Part shown: in pieces, positions 7,865 to 15,706 of the stretch | Numbering within the stretch: position 1 is the stretch's first letter | How the letters are laid out: every line of letters starts with the position of its first letter | Assembly (NCBI GenBank): GCA_017466725.1 | Contig: JAFTTP010000001.1 | Span: forward strand, 62,001-126,000 | From: Clostridia bacterium | GTDB taxonomy: Bacteria > Bacillota > Clostridia > Christensenellales > UBA1242 | Length of the DNA stretch: 64,000 bases | Reading direction: 5' to 3' | The notes under the pieces: model-generated | The model's input: the letters and a program-made list of their open reading frames with translations, nothing else | What the model was told of the DNA's origin: nothing | Database searches by the model: none | Made by a program: the position numbers and the translations under genes

Positions 7865-8922
7865 TACTCACCAAGTCTCTTGCCACATTCACTACAGAAT
7901 TTTGCTGTCTTCTTTACTTCTGCGCCGCATTCTGGGCAAAATGACTTTTGTACTGCCACTTTCTTACCACATTCACTGCAGAATTTTGCGGATGCAGAAA
8001 GTTTAGCACCGCAATACACACATTCTTTTGATGCTTTTGCAGGTTTTTCTTTTGGCATATTTGCCTGCCTAATATTTTCTGCAAATACTTGGCCTAATGC
8101 GCCGCCAGCGCCAAGTCCAACGCCTATTCCGGCAAATCCACCATTACCCTCGTTTTTAGCAGCATCCACCATTGCATCAGCAGCTTTAAGTCTTGTATAA
8201 GTGTCAATATGATCTTCCATCATTCCAAGTCTTGTCTTTTCGTCAAGAACTTTTTCAACTTCTTCTGGAAGTGAAATGTTTTCAATGACAACTTTCATAA
8301 GTTTCATACCAAGATTTAAAAATTCTGGATTTGTTTGAGTTTTAATTTTATCTGCAAACTCTTTATAATTTGCTGCAAGGTCAAGCACTGAAATTTTGCC
8401 CTCGCCAAGAGCGTCCGCCATACCTTGAATAATTAATGGACGATTATGGTCTTCGATGTCTGCAACTTTATAAAGTTCGTTTGTGCCAAAAACTTCTTCC
8501 ATAAACTTACGTACATCAACAACCTTGAATGCATATGTACCAAAACCACGAAGTCTTACATTGCCAAAATCTGCATCTCTCATCATAATTGGATTTTGTG
8601 TGCCCCACTTTAAGCCGGTAAACTGCTTTGTGTTGATAAAGTATACTTCAGCCTTAATTGTAGAATTAAAACCTGTTGGCAGTGCAAGCATCTTTGTAAG
8701 GAAAGGTATGTTTTCTGTTGCTAATTTGTAAGTACCTGGTGCAAAAATATCAGCAATTTGTCCTTTGTGAACAAATACTGCAGTTTGAGATGGACGAACA
8801 ACAAGTGTTGAGCTGTTCATAATTTCCTCTCTCTTTGTCATTGGAAAACGATAAACAATTGTATCTTTGCTGTCGTCTTGCCATTCAATTACCTCAAGTA
8901 ATTGTTTCTTAAAAAATCCCAT
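7864..8922 (-). CDS. YdjI-like SPFH domain protein with C-terminal zinc ribbons
   Basis: A 352-residue protein. Residues about 30-235 form an SPFH (band 7) domain of the 'virion core' type; a Gly/Ala-rich linker (GNGGFAGIGVGLGAGGALG) follows, then two tandem zinc ribbons (CVYCG...CSECG and CPECG...CSECG). There is no N-terminal transmembrane helix, as in YdjI, which is recruited to the membrane by partners. First gene of the operon with a good Shine-Dalgarno (AAAAGGAG). In Bacillus the equivalent complex takes part in the envelope stress response and membrane fluidity; a similar role is inferred here. Confidence 0.82.
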   Translation of the reverse strand: MGFFKKQLLEVIEWQDDSKDTIVYRFPMTKREEIMNSSTLVVRPSQTAVFVHKGQIADIFAPGTYKLATENIPFLTKMLALPTGFNSTIKAEVYFINTKQFTGLKWGTQNPIMMRDADFGNVRLRGFGTYAFKVVDVRKFMEEVFGTNELYKVADIEDHNRPLIIQGMADALGEGKISVLDLAANYKEFADKIKTQTNPEFLNLGMKLMKVVIENISLPEEVEKVLDEKTRLGMMEDHIDTYTRLKAADAMVDAAKNEGNGGFAGIGVGLGAGGALGQVFAENIRQANMPKEKPAKASKECVYCGAKLSASAKFCSECGKKVAVQKSFCPECGAEVKKTAKFCSECGKRLGE

Positions 8923-8947
8923 AATATTTCTCCTTTTAATTAACTTT

Positions 8948-8976
8948 AGTTTACACCATTTAGTTGATTATTCCAA
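8948..8976 (-). promoter_or_regulatory. Promoter of the SPFH/zinc-ribbon operon
   Basis: TTGGAA (8971-8976) - 17 nt - TAAACT (8948-8953), minus strand. Confidence 0.6.
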
Positions 8977-8982
8977 ACGATT

Positions 8983-9010
8983 AATAAAAAAAGGTGGATA
9001 AATCCACCTA
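8983..9010 (-). terminator. Terminator of rubrerythrin
   Basis: Stem AGGTGGA/TCCACCT with a TTTA loop overlapping the stop codon, followed by seven T on the minus strand. Confidence 0.85.
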
Positions 9011-9604
9011 AAATCTCAAATCCTCTGGAAGATGCACTTCTGCATAGCCTTGCTTTGCGCTGCAAAGCGGACAAGTTTCCCAAGCCTCCTTATCAAAACT
9101 CACATAGCCACACGCTGGACACACCCAAGCCACTTGCTTTGCCTTTTTATAAAGTTTTTTATCTTTCATCTGCTTATAAAGTTCTTCAAAAACTTTTGCA
9201 TGGGTTTTCTCAACCTGCCCAATCATTTGAAAAAGATTTGCTATTTCTTCAAACCCTTCATCTCTGGCAATTTTTTCAAACTCATCATACGCCGCGCTTT
9301 CGTCAAGTTCATCTTCCATTAAATATTTAAGGTTGTCAAGCATGTTCCATTTTTCTTTAAACGGCAGCCCAAGCGCCATATCAATGTTTTCAATCTGCGT
9401 CATTTCAGCATCCTGAAGTTTTGTGTACAACATTCTTGCGTGATTAAATTCTTGATATGCAATGCGGTCGATAAGCGTTGCAATAGCCTCGTACCCATTC
9501 ATTCTAAAACCATATTCGCAAAATTCGTAACGAGTTCTAGCACTACATTCTGCAACAAAAGCCCTTGCTAAATTTAAAAATGTTTGACTGTCTTTTAATT
9601 TCAT
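9008..9604 (-). CDS. Rubrerythrin-family peroxide/oxygen-protection protein
   Basis: A 198-residue protein with an N-terminal ferritin-like four-helix domain carrying the di-iron ligands (E in ECSARTRYEF, EFNHAR, EDELDE, EKTHAK) and a C-terminal rubredoxin-like domain with CPACG and CPLCS. This is the domain order of rubrerythrin, a peroxidase of anaerobes that uses electrons from rubredoxin/NADH. The start at 9604 is preferred to the ATG at 9610 because GGAGGA then has a normal 6-nt spacing. It is monocistronic. It fits an anaerobic lifestyle. Confidence 0.88.
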   Translation of the reverse strand: MKLKDSQTFLNLARAFVAECSARTRYEFCEYGFRMNGYEAIATLIDRIAYQEFNHARMLYTKLQDAEMTQIENIDMALGLPFKEKWNMLDNLKYLMEDELDESAAYDEFEKIARDEGFEEIANLFQMIGQVEKTHAKVFEELYKQMKDKKLYKKAKQVAWVCPACGYVSFDKEAWETCPLCSAKQGYAEVHLPEDLRF

Positions 9605-9692
9605 AATCATTCCTCCACGCGTCTTTTATTGCCTAAAATGCGCTTAATATTCAAAAAAGTACTGAAATTTTGCTAAAAAATTGATTTTTATT

Positions 9693-9719
9693 TTGTTTTT
9701 TACTTAAATTTGCTATAAT
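9693..9719 (+). promoter_or_regulatory. Promoter of the YgjV-like gene, almost leaderless
   Basis: TATAAT at 9714-9719 with a TTGTTT-type -35 at 9693-9698; the ATG at 9730 lies 10 nt after the -10 box, so the 5' leader would be only about 3-5 nt and no Shine-Dalgarno is present. Confidence 0.65.
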
Positions 9720-9729
9720 TTTAGTAACT

Positions 9730-10272
9730 ATGTGGACTTTAGAATACATCCTCTCGCAAGTTTGCGTACTTGTTGCAATCGCATTTTTCATATCAACCAC
9801 TTACATCAAAAACAGAAAGGTTGTTATTTTTTTGAACTGCTTTGTAAACATATTTTACGCAATTCAATACGTCTTGCTAAAATCATATACCGGCGTACTT
9901 ATAAACGCCATTGGGCTTATACGATGCATCTGGTTTTACTTTGATACAAAATCAACTAAACGCGATTATGTATCGCTTATAGTATGCTTTGCTTTGGCAA
10001 TTGGCGGAGGCATATTTACATATAAATCTTGGGTTGACATAATTGCACTAGTCGGCTCTCTTGCGCTCACCTATGGACTTTGGCAACCAAACCTTATGCT
10101 TTACCGCTTTTTAGCAATTGCAAATCATATTTGTTTTATAGTTTACAACACCGTGCACAAGTCGTATATTGCAGTCGTCTTTGAGGCCGTTGTAATTATT
10201 CTTACCGCCATAAGCATTATAAAATTTCACCTAGAAAGCAAAAAAATCAATAAAAACAATGAAAAAGTTTAA
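9730..10272 (+). CDS. YgjV-family inner membrane protein
   Basis: A 180-residue protein with about six hydrophobic helices and short charged loops (NRK, KSTKRD), ending in a Lys/Asn-rich cytoplasmic tail. The N-terminal pattern (ILSQVCVLVAIAFF, NCFVNIFYAIQYVLL, GVLINAIGLIR) matches the YgjV membrane family, whose function is unknown. No alternative internal start exists and no Shine-Dalgarno precedes the ATG; the -10 box lies 10 nt upstream. Downstream, a separate promoter drives the next gene. Confidence 0.75.
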   Translation: MWTLEYILSQVCVLVAIAFFISTTYIKNRKVVIFLNCFVNIFYAIQYVLLKSYTGVLINAIGLIRCIWFYFDTKSTKRDYVSLIVCFALAIGGGIFTYKSWVDIIALVGSLALTYGLWQPNLMLYRFLAIANHICFIVYNTVHKSYIAVVFEAVVIILTAISIIKFHLESKKINKNNEKV

Positions 10273-10282
10273 AAAAATCCCC

Positions 10283-10311
10283 TTTACAAGACTAATTATC
10301 TATGATATAAT
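10283..10311 (+). promoter_or_regulatory. Promoter of the 458-residue hypothetical gene
   Basis: TTTACA (10283-10288) - 17 nt - TATAAT (10306-10311) with an extended TGA before the -10. Confidence 0.8.
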
Positions 10312-10338
10312 AGATAACAAGAAATAGGGGGATTTTTT

Positions 10339-11715
10339 ATGGCAGAAATTAAAGAGTTGGATTTTCAATTAAGCGATGAAGGCTGGAACTTGTCTGGCGG
10401 AAAAAGTTTTAACATTTGGGGGCTTGTTGATTTTCCTAAAGAATTGCTTAAATACATATTAGATTACAAAAAGAAAACATTTATTTCTTTCGACCCAACA
10501 ACTGGAAAAAGAATTAAAACTTCTGGCAAACGTGCACCCGTTTGGACTGCGTTTGACAAATATTTATATCACGATTATGATGTTAAGTCTGGCGAAAAAT
10601 TGCCCAAAATTTCTGCAACATTTAAATTTAGTTTTGACCATAAATATAGTGCAATTGTTGAGAACATGGGCATGCAAATTGCCCTTGCACTTGACATGCC
10701 AACAGCATACAACTACATAGTTGCATTTACCCCTGAAAAGCACCCCGAAATTGCAGCCCATTTAAGAACAAAACGCGACAGAGATAATGTGCAGCCTTTA
10801 CGCGACAGAGATAATGTGCAGCCTTTAGGTATTGTTTCGGTTGACTTTTTGCAGGCAAGACAGGCCTCACCAAAATCAACAGGCAAAAAGATTTATTCTC
10901 ATGATGATGTTGAAGAAGAAATTGACTCTTTCTCGCACATAGATGGTGACGAGCTTATTCCTTTTGAAGACCTACTTGACCAATATCATATTGCCTATGA
11001 CAAATTTGCCGGAGAAGACCACTGCTTAGACAAATGGATTGCAGCAATTGACCAAATTGCCTATATGAAATACAGTCACATGCCAAGAGAACAATTAAAC
11101 AAAACTCTTCACGACATCCACAGCCGAATTGCGCGCTCGTTCTTATTAAAAGACTGCCTACTTGGCGACTGCGACTTTACCTCATACAACGCAGGGATAG
11201 TTACAAACGCACATAAAATAAGATATGCAGCAAATCATGATTATGGCGACACATGCGCTCACCTTATCAAACAAAAACTTATTGCAAAGCCAAATCACGG
11301 CATAAGTCAGGAAGATTTTGACAAACTTCTAAAAAATGTTCAAGAATACCTCACCTCATTGCAGGCATCTTATCAGCAACAATCAGTTGAAGAACTTGCT
11401 TCGCAATGGGCAAGCAATACAAGCAAATACAATTTTTACTACGTTCTAAAAAACTTTCCTCAAGCTTGCAGTGAATTCTTTAAAAACTTAGACAACTTAG
11501 CCCGCCGCAATCAAATTGCCAAAATTGTTGACCAATATACAAAAATGACACTCAACGGCCAACCTTTACTTACAAAAGAAGAGGCAACCATGTTTAAAAA
11601 ATATCTTACTGCACGCCTAACCCATTATTGCGACCTTTATGTTGAATACTTAAATGCAAACCACTCAGAAGTTCCACAAGAAATCGAAACTGATGATTAT
11701 TCAATTGAAATTTAA
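10339..11715 (+). CDS. Hypothetical protein with kinase-like catalytic-loop motifs
   Basis: A 458-residue soluble protein with no family I can name. AGGGGG lies 7 nt before ATG. In the middle (about residue 275-300) is LGDCDFTSYNAGI followed about 15 residues later by HDYGDT; this is the spacing of a D-x4-N catalytic loop and a metal-binding DYG/DFG in protein-kinase and HipA-like folds. The N-terminal part contains basic segments (KKKTF, GKRIKTSGKR) that could include an ATP-lysine. No partner like HipB is adjacent. A 27-bp exact tandem duplication gives RDRDNVQPL twice at about residues 146-163. A kinase role is a hypothesis only. Confidence 0.6.
   Translation: MAEIKELDFQLSDEGWNLSGGKSFNIWGLVDFPKELLKYILDYKKKTFISFDPTTGKRIKTSGKRAPVWTAFDKYLYHDYDVKSGEKLPKISATFKFSFDHKYSAIVENMGMQIALALDMPTAYNYIVAFTPEKHPEIAAHLRTKRDRDNVQPLRDRDNVQPLGIVSVDFLQARQASPKSTGKKIYSHDDVEEEIDSFSHIDGDELIPFEDLLDQYHIAYDKFAGEDHCLDKWIAAIDQIAYMKYSHMPREQLNKTLHDIHSRIARSFLLKDCLLGDCDFTSYNAGIVTNAHKIRYAANHDYGDTCAHLIKQKLIAKPNHGISQEDFDKLLKNVQEYLTSLQASYQQQSVEELASQWASNTSKYNFYYVLKNFPQACSEFFKNLDNLARRNQIAKIVDQYTKMTLNGQPLLTKEEATMFKKYLTARLTHYCDLYVEYLNANHSEVPQEIETDDYSIEI
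10774..10827 (+). repeat. 27-bp exact tandem repeat inside a coding region
   Basis: Two perfect in-frame copies (10774-10800 and 10801-10827) encode RDRDNVQPL twice. A perfect copy number of two suggests a recent slippage event and possible length variation between strains. Confidence 0.95.
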
Positions 11716-11743
11716 AAAAACGACGAAATTTCGTCGTTTTTTA
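11716..11743. terminator. Bidirectional terminator
   Basis: Perfect stem AACGACGAAA/TTTCGTCGTT with A and T runs on either side, between convergent genes. Confidence 0.9.
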
Positions 11744-12379
11744 TTTAATTAAAGATTTAATGTATTCAGACAATTTGCTGTTGTCACAATTTTCCAGGAA
11801 AAGTTGTTTGAAATTTTTACCACTAATTGTATGCTTTAAAAACTCTTTATCAAGGTGTTTAACAATGTAAAGCATATCTTGATGTGTCACCCTTTTAACT
11901 TCATCCAACACTTTTTTATTGCGCTGCTCTGACTCTACTCTTTCTTTTGGATAACCATTGCCTGCGGGATGCGCAAACATTTCGCGAAATGTGTATTTTA
12001 AGTTGAGGTCAGCGCCCCAGCCAAAGCCTTTTGCAAATGGAAAGCTAACTGCATTTCCATCATTAATTTGCATAAACATATATCCATCACTTGGGTCTAC
12101 AATATGCCCACAAAGCACATTTGGGAAAGAATTTGCTGCAAGGCATGCGCCCTCACCAGTGCCGCACCCCGTCACAACAAAATCAACTGTTTTTGTATTG
12201 AGTAAAATTGCGGTTAAAAGCCCCGCTTGAACATAAGTCAGTTGGGTTTCATCCTCTGGTCCATATGTACCAAAGTTGAGCACACTGTGCCCATACTCAC
12301 CCGCCACTTCAGACAACGCGTTATAAATAAGTTCATTTTTAGAACATTGTGAATTTTCACTAATTAATGCTATTTTCAT
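11741..12379 (-). CDS. RpiB/LacA/LacB-family sugar-phosphate isomerase-like protein
   Basis: A 212-residue protein. The N-terminal 150 residues match the RpiB/LacAB fold: KIALISENS start, then VTGCGTGEGACLAANSFPNV, equivalent to the catalytic GSGIGxxIAANK loop with the reactive Cys in CGTG. The family isomerises ribose-5-phosphate or galactose-6-phosphate. The replacement of the usual AANKxxGIRAA by AANSFPNVLCG and a 50-residue C-terminal extension set it apart from classic RpiB, so the substrate is uncertain. AAGGAG lies upstream of ATG. Its promoter-proximal side borders the integrated island. Confidence 0.78.
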   Translation of the reverse strand: MKIALISENSQCSKNELIYNALSEVAGEYGHSVLNFGTYGPEDETQLTYVQAGLLTAILLNTKTVDFVVTGCGTGEGACLAANSFPNVLCGHIVDPSDGYMFMQINDGNAVSFPFAKGFGWGADLNLKYTFREMFAHPAGNGYPKERVESEQRNKKVLDEVKRVTHQDMLYIVKHLDKEFLKHTISGKNFKQLFLENCDNSKLSEYIKSLIK

Positions 12380-12432
12380 TTTTATTACTCCTTAAGTTTG
12401 AGGATAACACATTTCTCTTTTTTTGCAAACTA

Positions 12433-12460
12433 AAAAAACACTCTTTTCGAGTGTTTTTTA
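12433..12460. terminator. Intrinsic terminator upstream of the RpiB-like gene
   Basis: Stem AAAACACTC/GAGTGTTTT (12435-12443 / 12449-12457) with flanking A and T runs. It insulates the RpiB-like gene from transcripts entering from the island side. Confidence 0.75.
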
Positions 12461-12553
12461 TTATAAAATATCAATTTTCTTTAAAATCTCGTTGGACAAT
12501 ACTAATGAAATATTAAGGAAAATATAAAATTATTGTAAGATGCATTTTTCAAC

Positions 12554-12584
12554 AAAAAAAAGCCATCGAACTTAATCAATGACT
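12554..12584 (-). terminator. tRNA-type terminator next to the tRNA 3'-half
   Basis: On the minus strand AGTCATTGA pairs with TCGATGGCT (two G-U pairs), followed by seven T. It begins 9 nt after the CCA end of the tRNA fragment, as expected for the native terminator of a former tRNA gene. Confidence 0.7.
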
Positions 12585-12592
12585 TCTCTTTT

Positions 12593-12638
12593 TGGAGCTG
12601 TTGACGAGACTTGAACCCGTGACCTCTGCCTTGCCAAG
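12593..12638 (-). pseudogene. tRNA 3'-half (anticodon loop to CCA), candidate attachment site
   Basis: 46 nt match the 3' part of the intact tRNA-Thr at 20415-20460 at 37 of 46 positions and stop at the anticodon loop. The T-arm (TTCAAGT loop, compensated stem), the acceptor strand CAACAGC, discriminator T and CCA are intact, but no 5' half follows upstream. The loop would read anticodon GGC. A tRNA fragment that ends exactly at the anticodon loop is the classic footprint of tyrosine-integrase integration; it marks the left edge of the island. Confidence 0.75.
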
Positions 12639-12648
12639 ATAAAACTCT

Positions 12649-12720
12649 CACGAGCAAAACTCGTGCCCTATGTTCAAAACTGCTTTATAAATACTAGCAA
12701 AATCGCTAGTATTTTTTCAT
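12649..12720 (+). terminator. Two hairpins inside the island edge, the second a terminator
   Basis: CACGAG/CTCGTG (about 12649-12664) and AATACTAGC/GCTAGTATT (12690-12698 / 12705-12713) followed by TTTTTT on the plus strand. No plus-strand gene precedes them, so they may insulate the island. Confidence 0.65.
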
Positions 12721-12747
12721 TAGATACATTCCTACTCCAAAACTTTG

Positions 12748-12764
12748 CACCTATTGACACCTAC
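12748..12764 (+). repeat. Left copy of 17-bp direct repeat flanking the island
   Basis: CACCTATTGACACCTAC, identical to 19747-19763; a further stretch of about 20 nt after each copy (AGCA...TTTTGATG...TTTAG) is also similar. These could be integrase arm sites or att repeats. Confidence 0.8.
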
Positions 12765-12915
12765 AAGCATATTTTTTGATGTTTTTAGTGTTCTAAAACT
12801 GCCTAAAACTGCTTTGCTCTAAAAGTAACAAATATAAAAATAGTTGTCACATAGGTATTGACTTTTGAGATTAATATGATAAAATATAATTGTTGCAAAA
12901 TTTTTGTGTTTTTAG

Positions 12916-12973
12916 TTGTATTTTTTTATATAAAAGGTTATAATATTAATACAAGTTGCAAAAAAAATGCAAC
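12916..12973 (+). promoter_or_regulatory. Promoter of the AbiL-like operon with downstream inverted repeat
   Basis: TTGTAT (12916-12921) - 17 nt - TATAAT (12939-12944). An inverted repeat GTTGCA-A7-TGCAAC (12955-12973) follows at the expected transcript start, a possible operator or 5' hairpin. The rest of the 12380-13004 gap is covered by the neighbouring entries. Confidence 0.7.
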
Positions 12974-13004
12974 AAGCATATTTTATATAAAGGAGAGATT
13001 TAAT

Positions 13005-14342
13005 ATGCTATATTTTAATATTCAAAATTTTAGAGTTTTTAATGATGAAACATTTCTAGATTTAAGAGCAAATAAAAGAAAAACTAAATTTAGTGAAAAT
13101 TTAATGATACAAGAATATAAACGAAAAAAGAAGTCAATATCAGAAAAGATACTTCCTTATTCTGTTATTTATGGTGGTAATGCGTCTGGTAAGACATCAA
13201 TAATAAAAGCAATGGCTTTATTAAAAAATATTGTTTTAGACGGCAGGATATTTTCAGATAATCCACAAGAAATATTACATTCGTTAGAATTGTTTCCTTT
13301 TTTGCATGAATATAATAAATATATTGAGCCGATGAAATTATCAATTGGATTTATTACAAATAACAAAAAGTATGAGTTTTCATTAAAAATAAAATGTTCA
13401 TTAAGAAACGACTATTTTTATGCTGATAGAGAAATTGTGGAAGAACAATTATTTATTAATGATGAAGAAATATATTACAGAGACGAAAATAGTGTTCTTT
13501 TTGACAACAAAAAATGGATTATAGGACAAGAGGAAGAAAATGAACACATAACAAAAGAAGAATTATTTTTATATTCACAATTTAAAATAGGTAAATATAA
13601 TCCTGATTTTCAAAATATACTTAATTGGTTTAGATTTAGATTTATTGTTGTTGATGATATTTCAAATTTGAGAACAACAATAGAAGGTAATTTACCACCT
13701 TATTTAAAAAGTATTGATTTAAGAAATCAAATTATCGATATTGTAACAAACTTGTCTGATTTTGGACCTCAAGATATTTTCTATAGGGTTAATTCAACAG
13801 AAAGTGGCAATAATGCTGAAATGAGAGCTCACTATAATATTAATGGGCACCCTAAACAAGGTTTCGATACTCCTGCAATAAATACGGAATCTACTGGGAC
13901 AATTAAATTAGTCAATTTAGCAATGTTTTTAGTTGACAGTTTATTAAGTGGAAATACTGTAGTAATTGATGAGTTCGATTCATCATTGCATTTTGCACTA
14001 ATTAAAGAAATATTAAATTTATATGTAAATAATGAAATTAATACAGGAAAAGGTCAAATTGTTTTTACTTCTCATAATCCAATATTTATACCGCTAGTAA
14101 AAATCAGAAGAGACCAAATTTATTTCATAGAAAAAAATCAAGATAATTATTCTAGTTCTTTATATTCTTTATCTGATTTTCCTGCTGAAGATGTTAGAAC
14201 AAGTGAAGCTTTTATTAAAAATTATTTGGATGGTAAGTATGGTGCATTGCCATCATTTGATTTTGAAACAGAGATTAAAAAAGCATTAAATCTACTAAAA
14301 AGGGTTAATGTAAATGTCCAAAAGATTGCCAATAAGACCTAA
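13005..14342 (+). CDS. AAA15-type ATPase, AbiLi/RloA-like (putative anti-phage)
   Basis: A 445-residue ABC/OLD-like AAA ATPase. The N-terminus (LYFNIQNFRVF) is the usual first strand, Walker A GGNASGKTS lies at about 57-65, Walker B VVIDEFDSSLH at about 320-330 and FTSHNP about 25 residues later. A hydrophilic insertion lies between the Walker motifs. ATG at 13005 has AAAGGAGAG upstream. The downstream RloB-like gene overlaps by 29 nt. The pair matches, from memory of the family, lactococcal AbiLi-AbiLii and RloA-RloB; such systems abort phage infection. The mechanism is not established from sequence. Confidence 0.8.
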   Translation: MLYFNIQNFRVFNDETFLDLRANKRKTKFSENLMIQEYKRKKKSISEKILPYSVIYGGNASGKTSIIKAMALLKNIVLDGRIFSDNPQEILHSLELFPFLHEYNKYIEPMKLSIGFITNNKKYEFSLKIKCSLRNDYFYADREIVEEQLFINDEEIYYRDENSVLFDNKKWIIGQEEENEHITKEELFLYSQFKIGKYNPDFQNILNWFRFRFIVVDDISNLRTTIEGNLPPYLKSIDLRNQIIDIVTNLSDFGPQDIFYRVNSTESGNNAEMRAHYNINGHPKQGFDTPAINTESTGTIKLVNLAMFLVDSLLSGNTVVIDEFDSSLHFALIKEILNLYVNNEINTGKGQIVFTSHNPIFIPLVKIRRDQIYFIEKNQDNYSSSLYSLSDFPAEDVRTSEAFIKNYLDGKYGALPSFDFETEIKKALNLLKRVNVNVQKIANKT

Positions 14343-14985
14343 GAGAAAATTTGAGCACCAAATATATGCTTTTTATGAAGGTGACCAAGAATATGAATAT
14401 TTTAATCACTTGAAAAATTTAATTAATAATCACCCTCAAAACAAATTAAAAATTAAAATAGTCCCTAAGAACTGCTCTGGAGGAGACCCAAGAGTTCCTG
14501 TTTATAGTGCAATAAAAAATTGTAGTCTAAACAAAACCCCATTAGTAATATTTGATTATGACAATAAAAAGATTGAGTTTGAAGAAGCTATTGATTTAGC
14601 TATGAAAAATAAATTTAATGTTGGATATTCTAATATTAACTTTGATTATTGGTTAACACTTCATAAGCTTGATAAAAGTAAAATTGTGTATGGTGAAAAA
14701 AGCAATAATGATGCATATGTAAAGTTACTTAAAGACACATATAAACTTTCTCTTAGAGAAGATATAAAAAATGTGGAAACAATTAAAAAAATTATTTCTA
14801 AAATAACATTTGAGGATGTTTTACATGCTATAAATTGCTGTAAGCTAATAGAAAAAAATAACCATCAAAATTCTGACAGAAAAATCAACACTCCAAATGG
14901 AAATAGTTATTATAAAAATCCTGATATTAAGGTATATACTATAGTGGAAGAACTAATAAGAAAATGCATTAAAAAAGAGGACTAG
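14314..14985 (+). CDS. RloB/AbiLii-like protein (TOPRIM-like putative nuclease)
   Basis: A 223-residue protein with the RloB pattern: IYAFYEGDQEYEYF (usual YAxYEGxxTExxYF, here Q-E in place of T-E), a central hydrophobic strand ending in FDYDN (acidic site), and SNINFDYWLTLH (usual SNPxFExWLLLH). The acidic residues in EGD.E and FDYD are the likely metal ligands of a TOPRIM-type site. It overlaps the ATPase gene by 29 nt, so both are made together. In the known pairs the RloB/AbiLii protein is taken to be the effector. AbiLii-like assignment is from motif memory. Confidence 0.78.
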   Translation: MSKRLPIRPKRKFEHQIYAFYEGDQEYEYFNHLKNLINNHPQNKLKIKIVPKNCSGGDPRVPVYSAIKNCSLNKTPLVIFDYDNKKIEFEEAIDLAMKNKFNVGYSNINFDYWLTLHKLDKSKIVYGEKSNNDAYVKLLKDTYKLSLREDIKNVETIKKIISKITFEDVLHAINCCKLIEKNNHQNSDRKINTPNGNSYYKNPDIKVYTIVEELIRKCIKKED

Positions 14986-15004
14986 GATTAGTCTTCTTTT
15001 TATA
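14969..15004. terminator. Terminator between convergent island genes
   Basis: Stem AAAAGAGGACTA/TAGTCTTCTTTTT overlapping the end of the RloB-like gene, T-rich on both strands. Confidence 0.8.
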
Positions 15005-15023
15005 TGTAAATTATTGGTTTGTT

Positions 15024-15449
15024 TTACTTTTGGGCATATTTGAGAGTGCGATATGCTCCACTTTTGTAAGTTTCTTCTATGTGGCAAACAAGAATATCAC
15101 AATTATCAACAATCCATTCATTTCGTTTGACTATTTTTTGTTTGTAATGCAATTCTTCTATTTCAGGAAGTAAAGAGCCATCATAGCAAGACGGTAATTC
15201 ATATTTATCCTTCTCATGATGATAGTATGTTAAAATGCGAATAAGTTTTATGTGTGGATATTTGTGTTTAAGTTCTAAAACAGCACTGGCACATTTTTTA
15301 TCAAAAGCACCATAATTACCATCATAGAAAATAGTATAACCTTTGTGTATTAGTTCTTTTAATACTTGTAGAAGCTTATCTTCAATTCTTATACAATGCC
15401 ATTCATAACGATGACCTGCAAAGGCAACAATTTTATCTTTACTTAACAT
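15024..15449 (-). CDS. SLOG-family (YpsA/DUF1273-like) nucleotide-binding protein
   Basis: A 141-residue Rossmann-like protein. The N-terminus KIVAFAGHRYEW has the (F/I)xGHR signature, YTIFYDGNYGAFD gives the central GxxGxFD glycine loop, and a late IVDNCDILVCH strand closes the fold. SLOG proteins are thought to bind nucleotide-derived ligands and often sit in conflict systems. It stands alone and convergent to the AbiL-like pair, with TAAGGAG before ATG. A distant relative lies at 49288-49770 in the same window. Function here is unknown. Confidence 0.75.
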   Translation of the reverse strand: MLSKDKIVAFAGHRYEWHCIRIEDKLLQVLKELIHKGYTIFYDGNYGAFDKKCASAVLELKHKYPHIKLIRILTYYHHEKDKYELPSCYDGSLLPEIEELHYKQKIVKRNEWIVDNCDILVCHIEETYKSGAYRTLKYAQK

Positions 15450-15706
15450 ATATGCTCCTTATTTAGATGGTTAAAAACAAGCATATATTTCCCACACAAT
15501 TATATATTAAATGGCAAAGATTTAAGGATTTATTGGTTGTAACAGTCATATAAAATCTTAAAATTGACAAAAATCATATTTAAACAAATCGACATTATTA
15601 AAAATAAGCATAAAAAAGACCACCTAATACTTTATTAGATGGTCTTTTATTATGAAATTAAAAAATATTTAGAAAAAGTTTTATCAAATTTAATTTACTC
15701 GCTTAA
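15450..15706. other. Non-coding gap with one hairpin
   Basis: No gene is visible. A stem around 15611-15645 (AAGACCA[C/T]CTAAT / ATTAG[A]TGGTCTT) followed by TTTT looks like an orphan intrinsic terminator. The gap ends where the truncated integrase frame opens, so part of it may be the junction of a deletion. Confidence 0.6.

Noticed and set aside
12593-12638. Functional tRNA-Ala (GGC)
   Set aside because: Only the half from the anticodon loop to CCA is present; no D-arm or 5' acceptor strand lies upstream, so it is a fragment.
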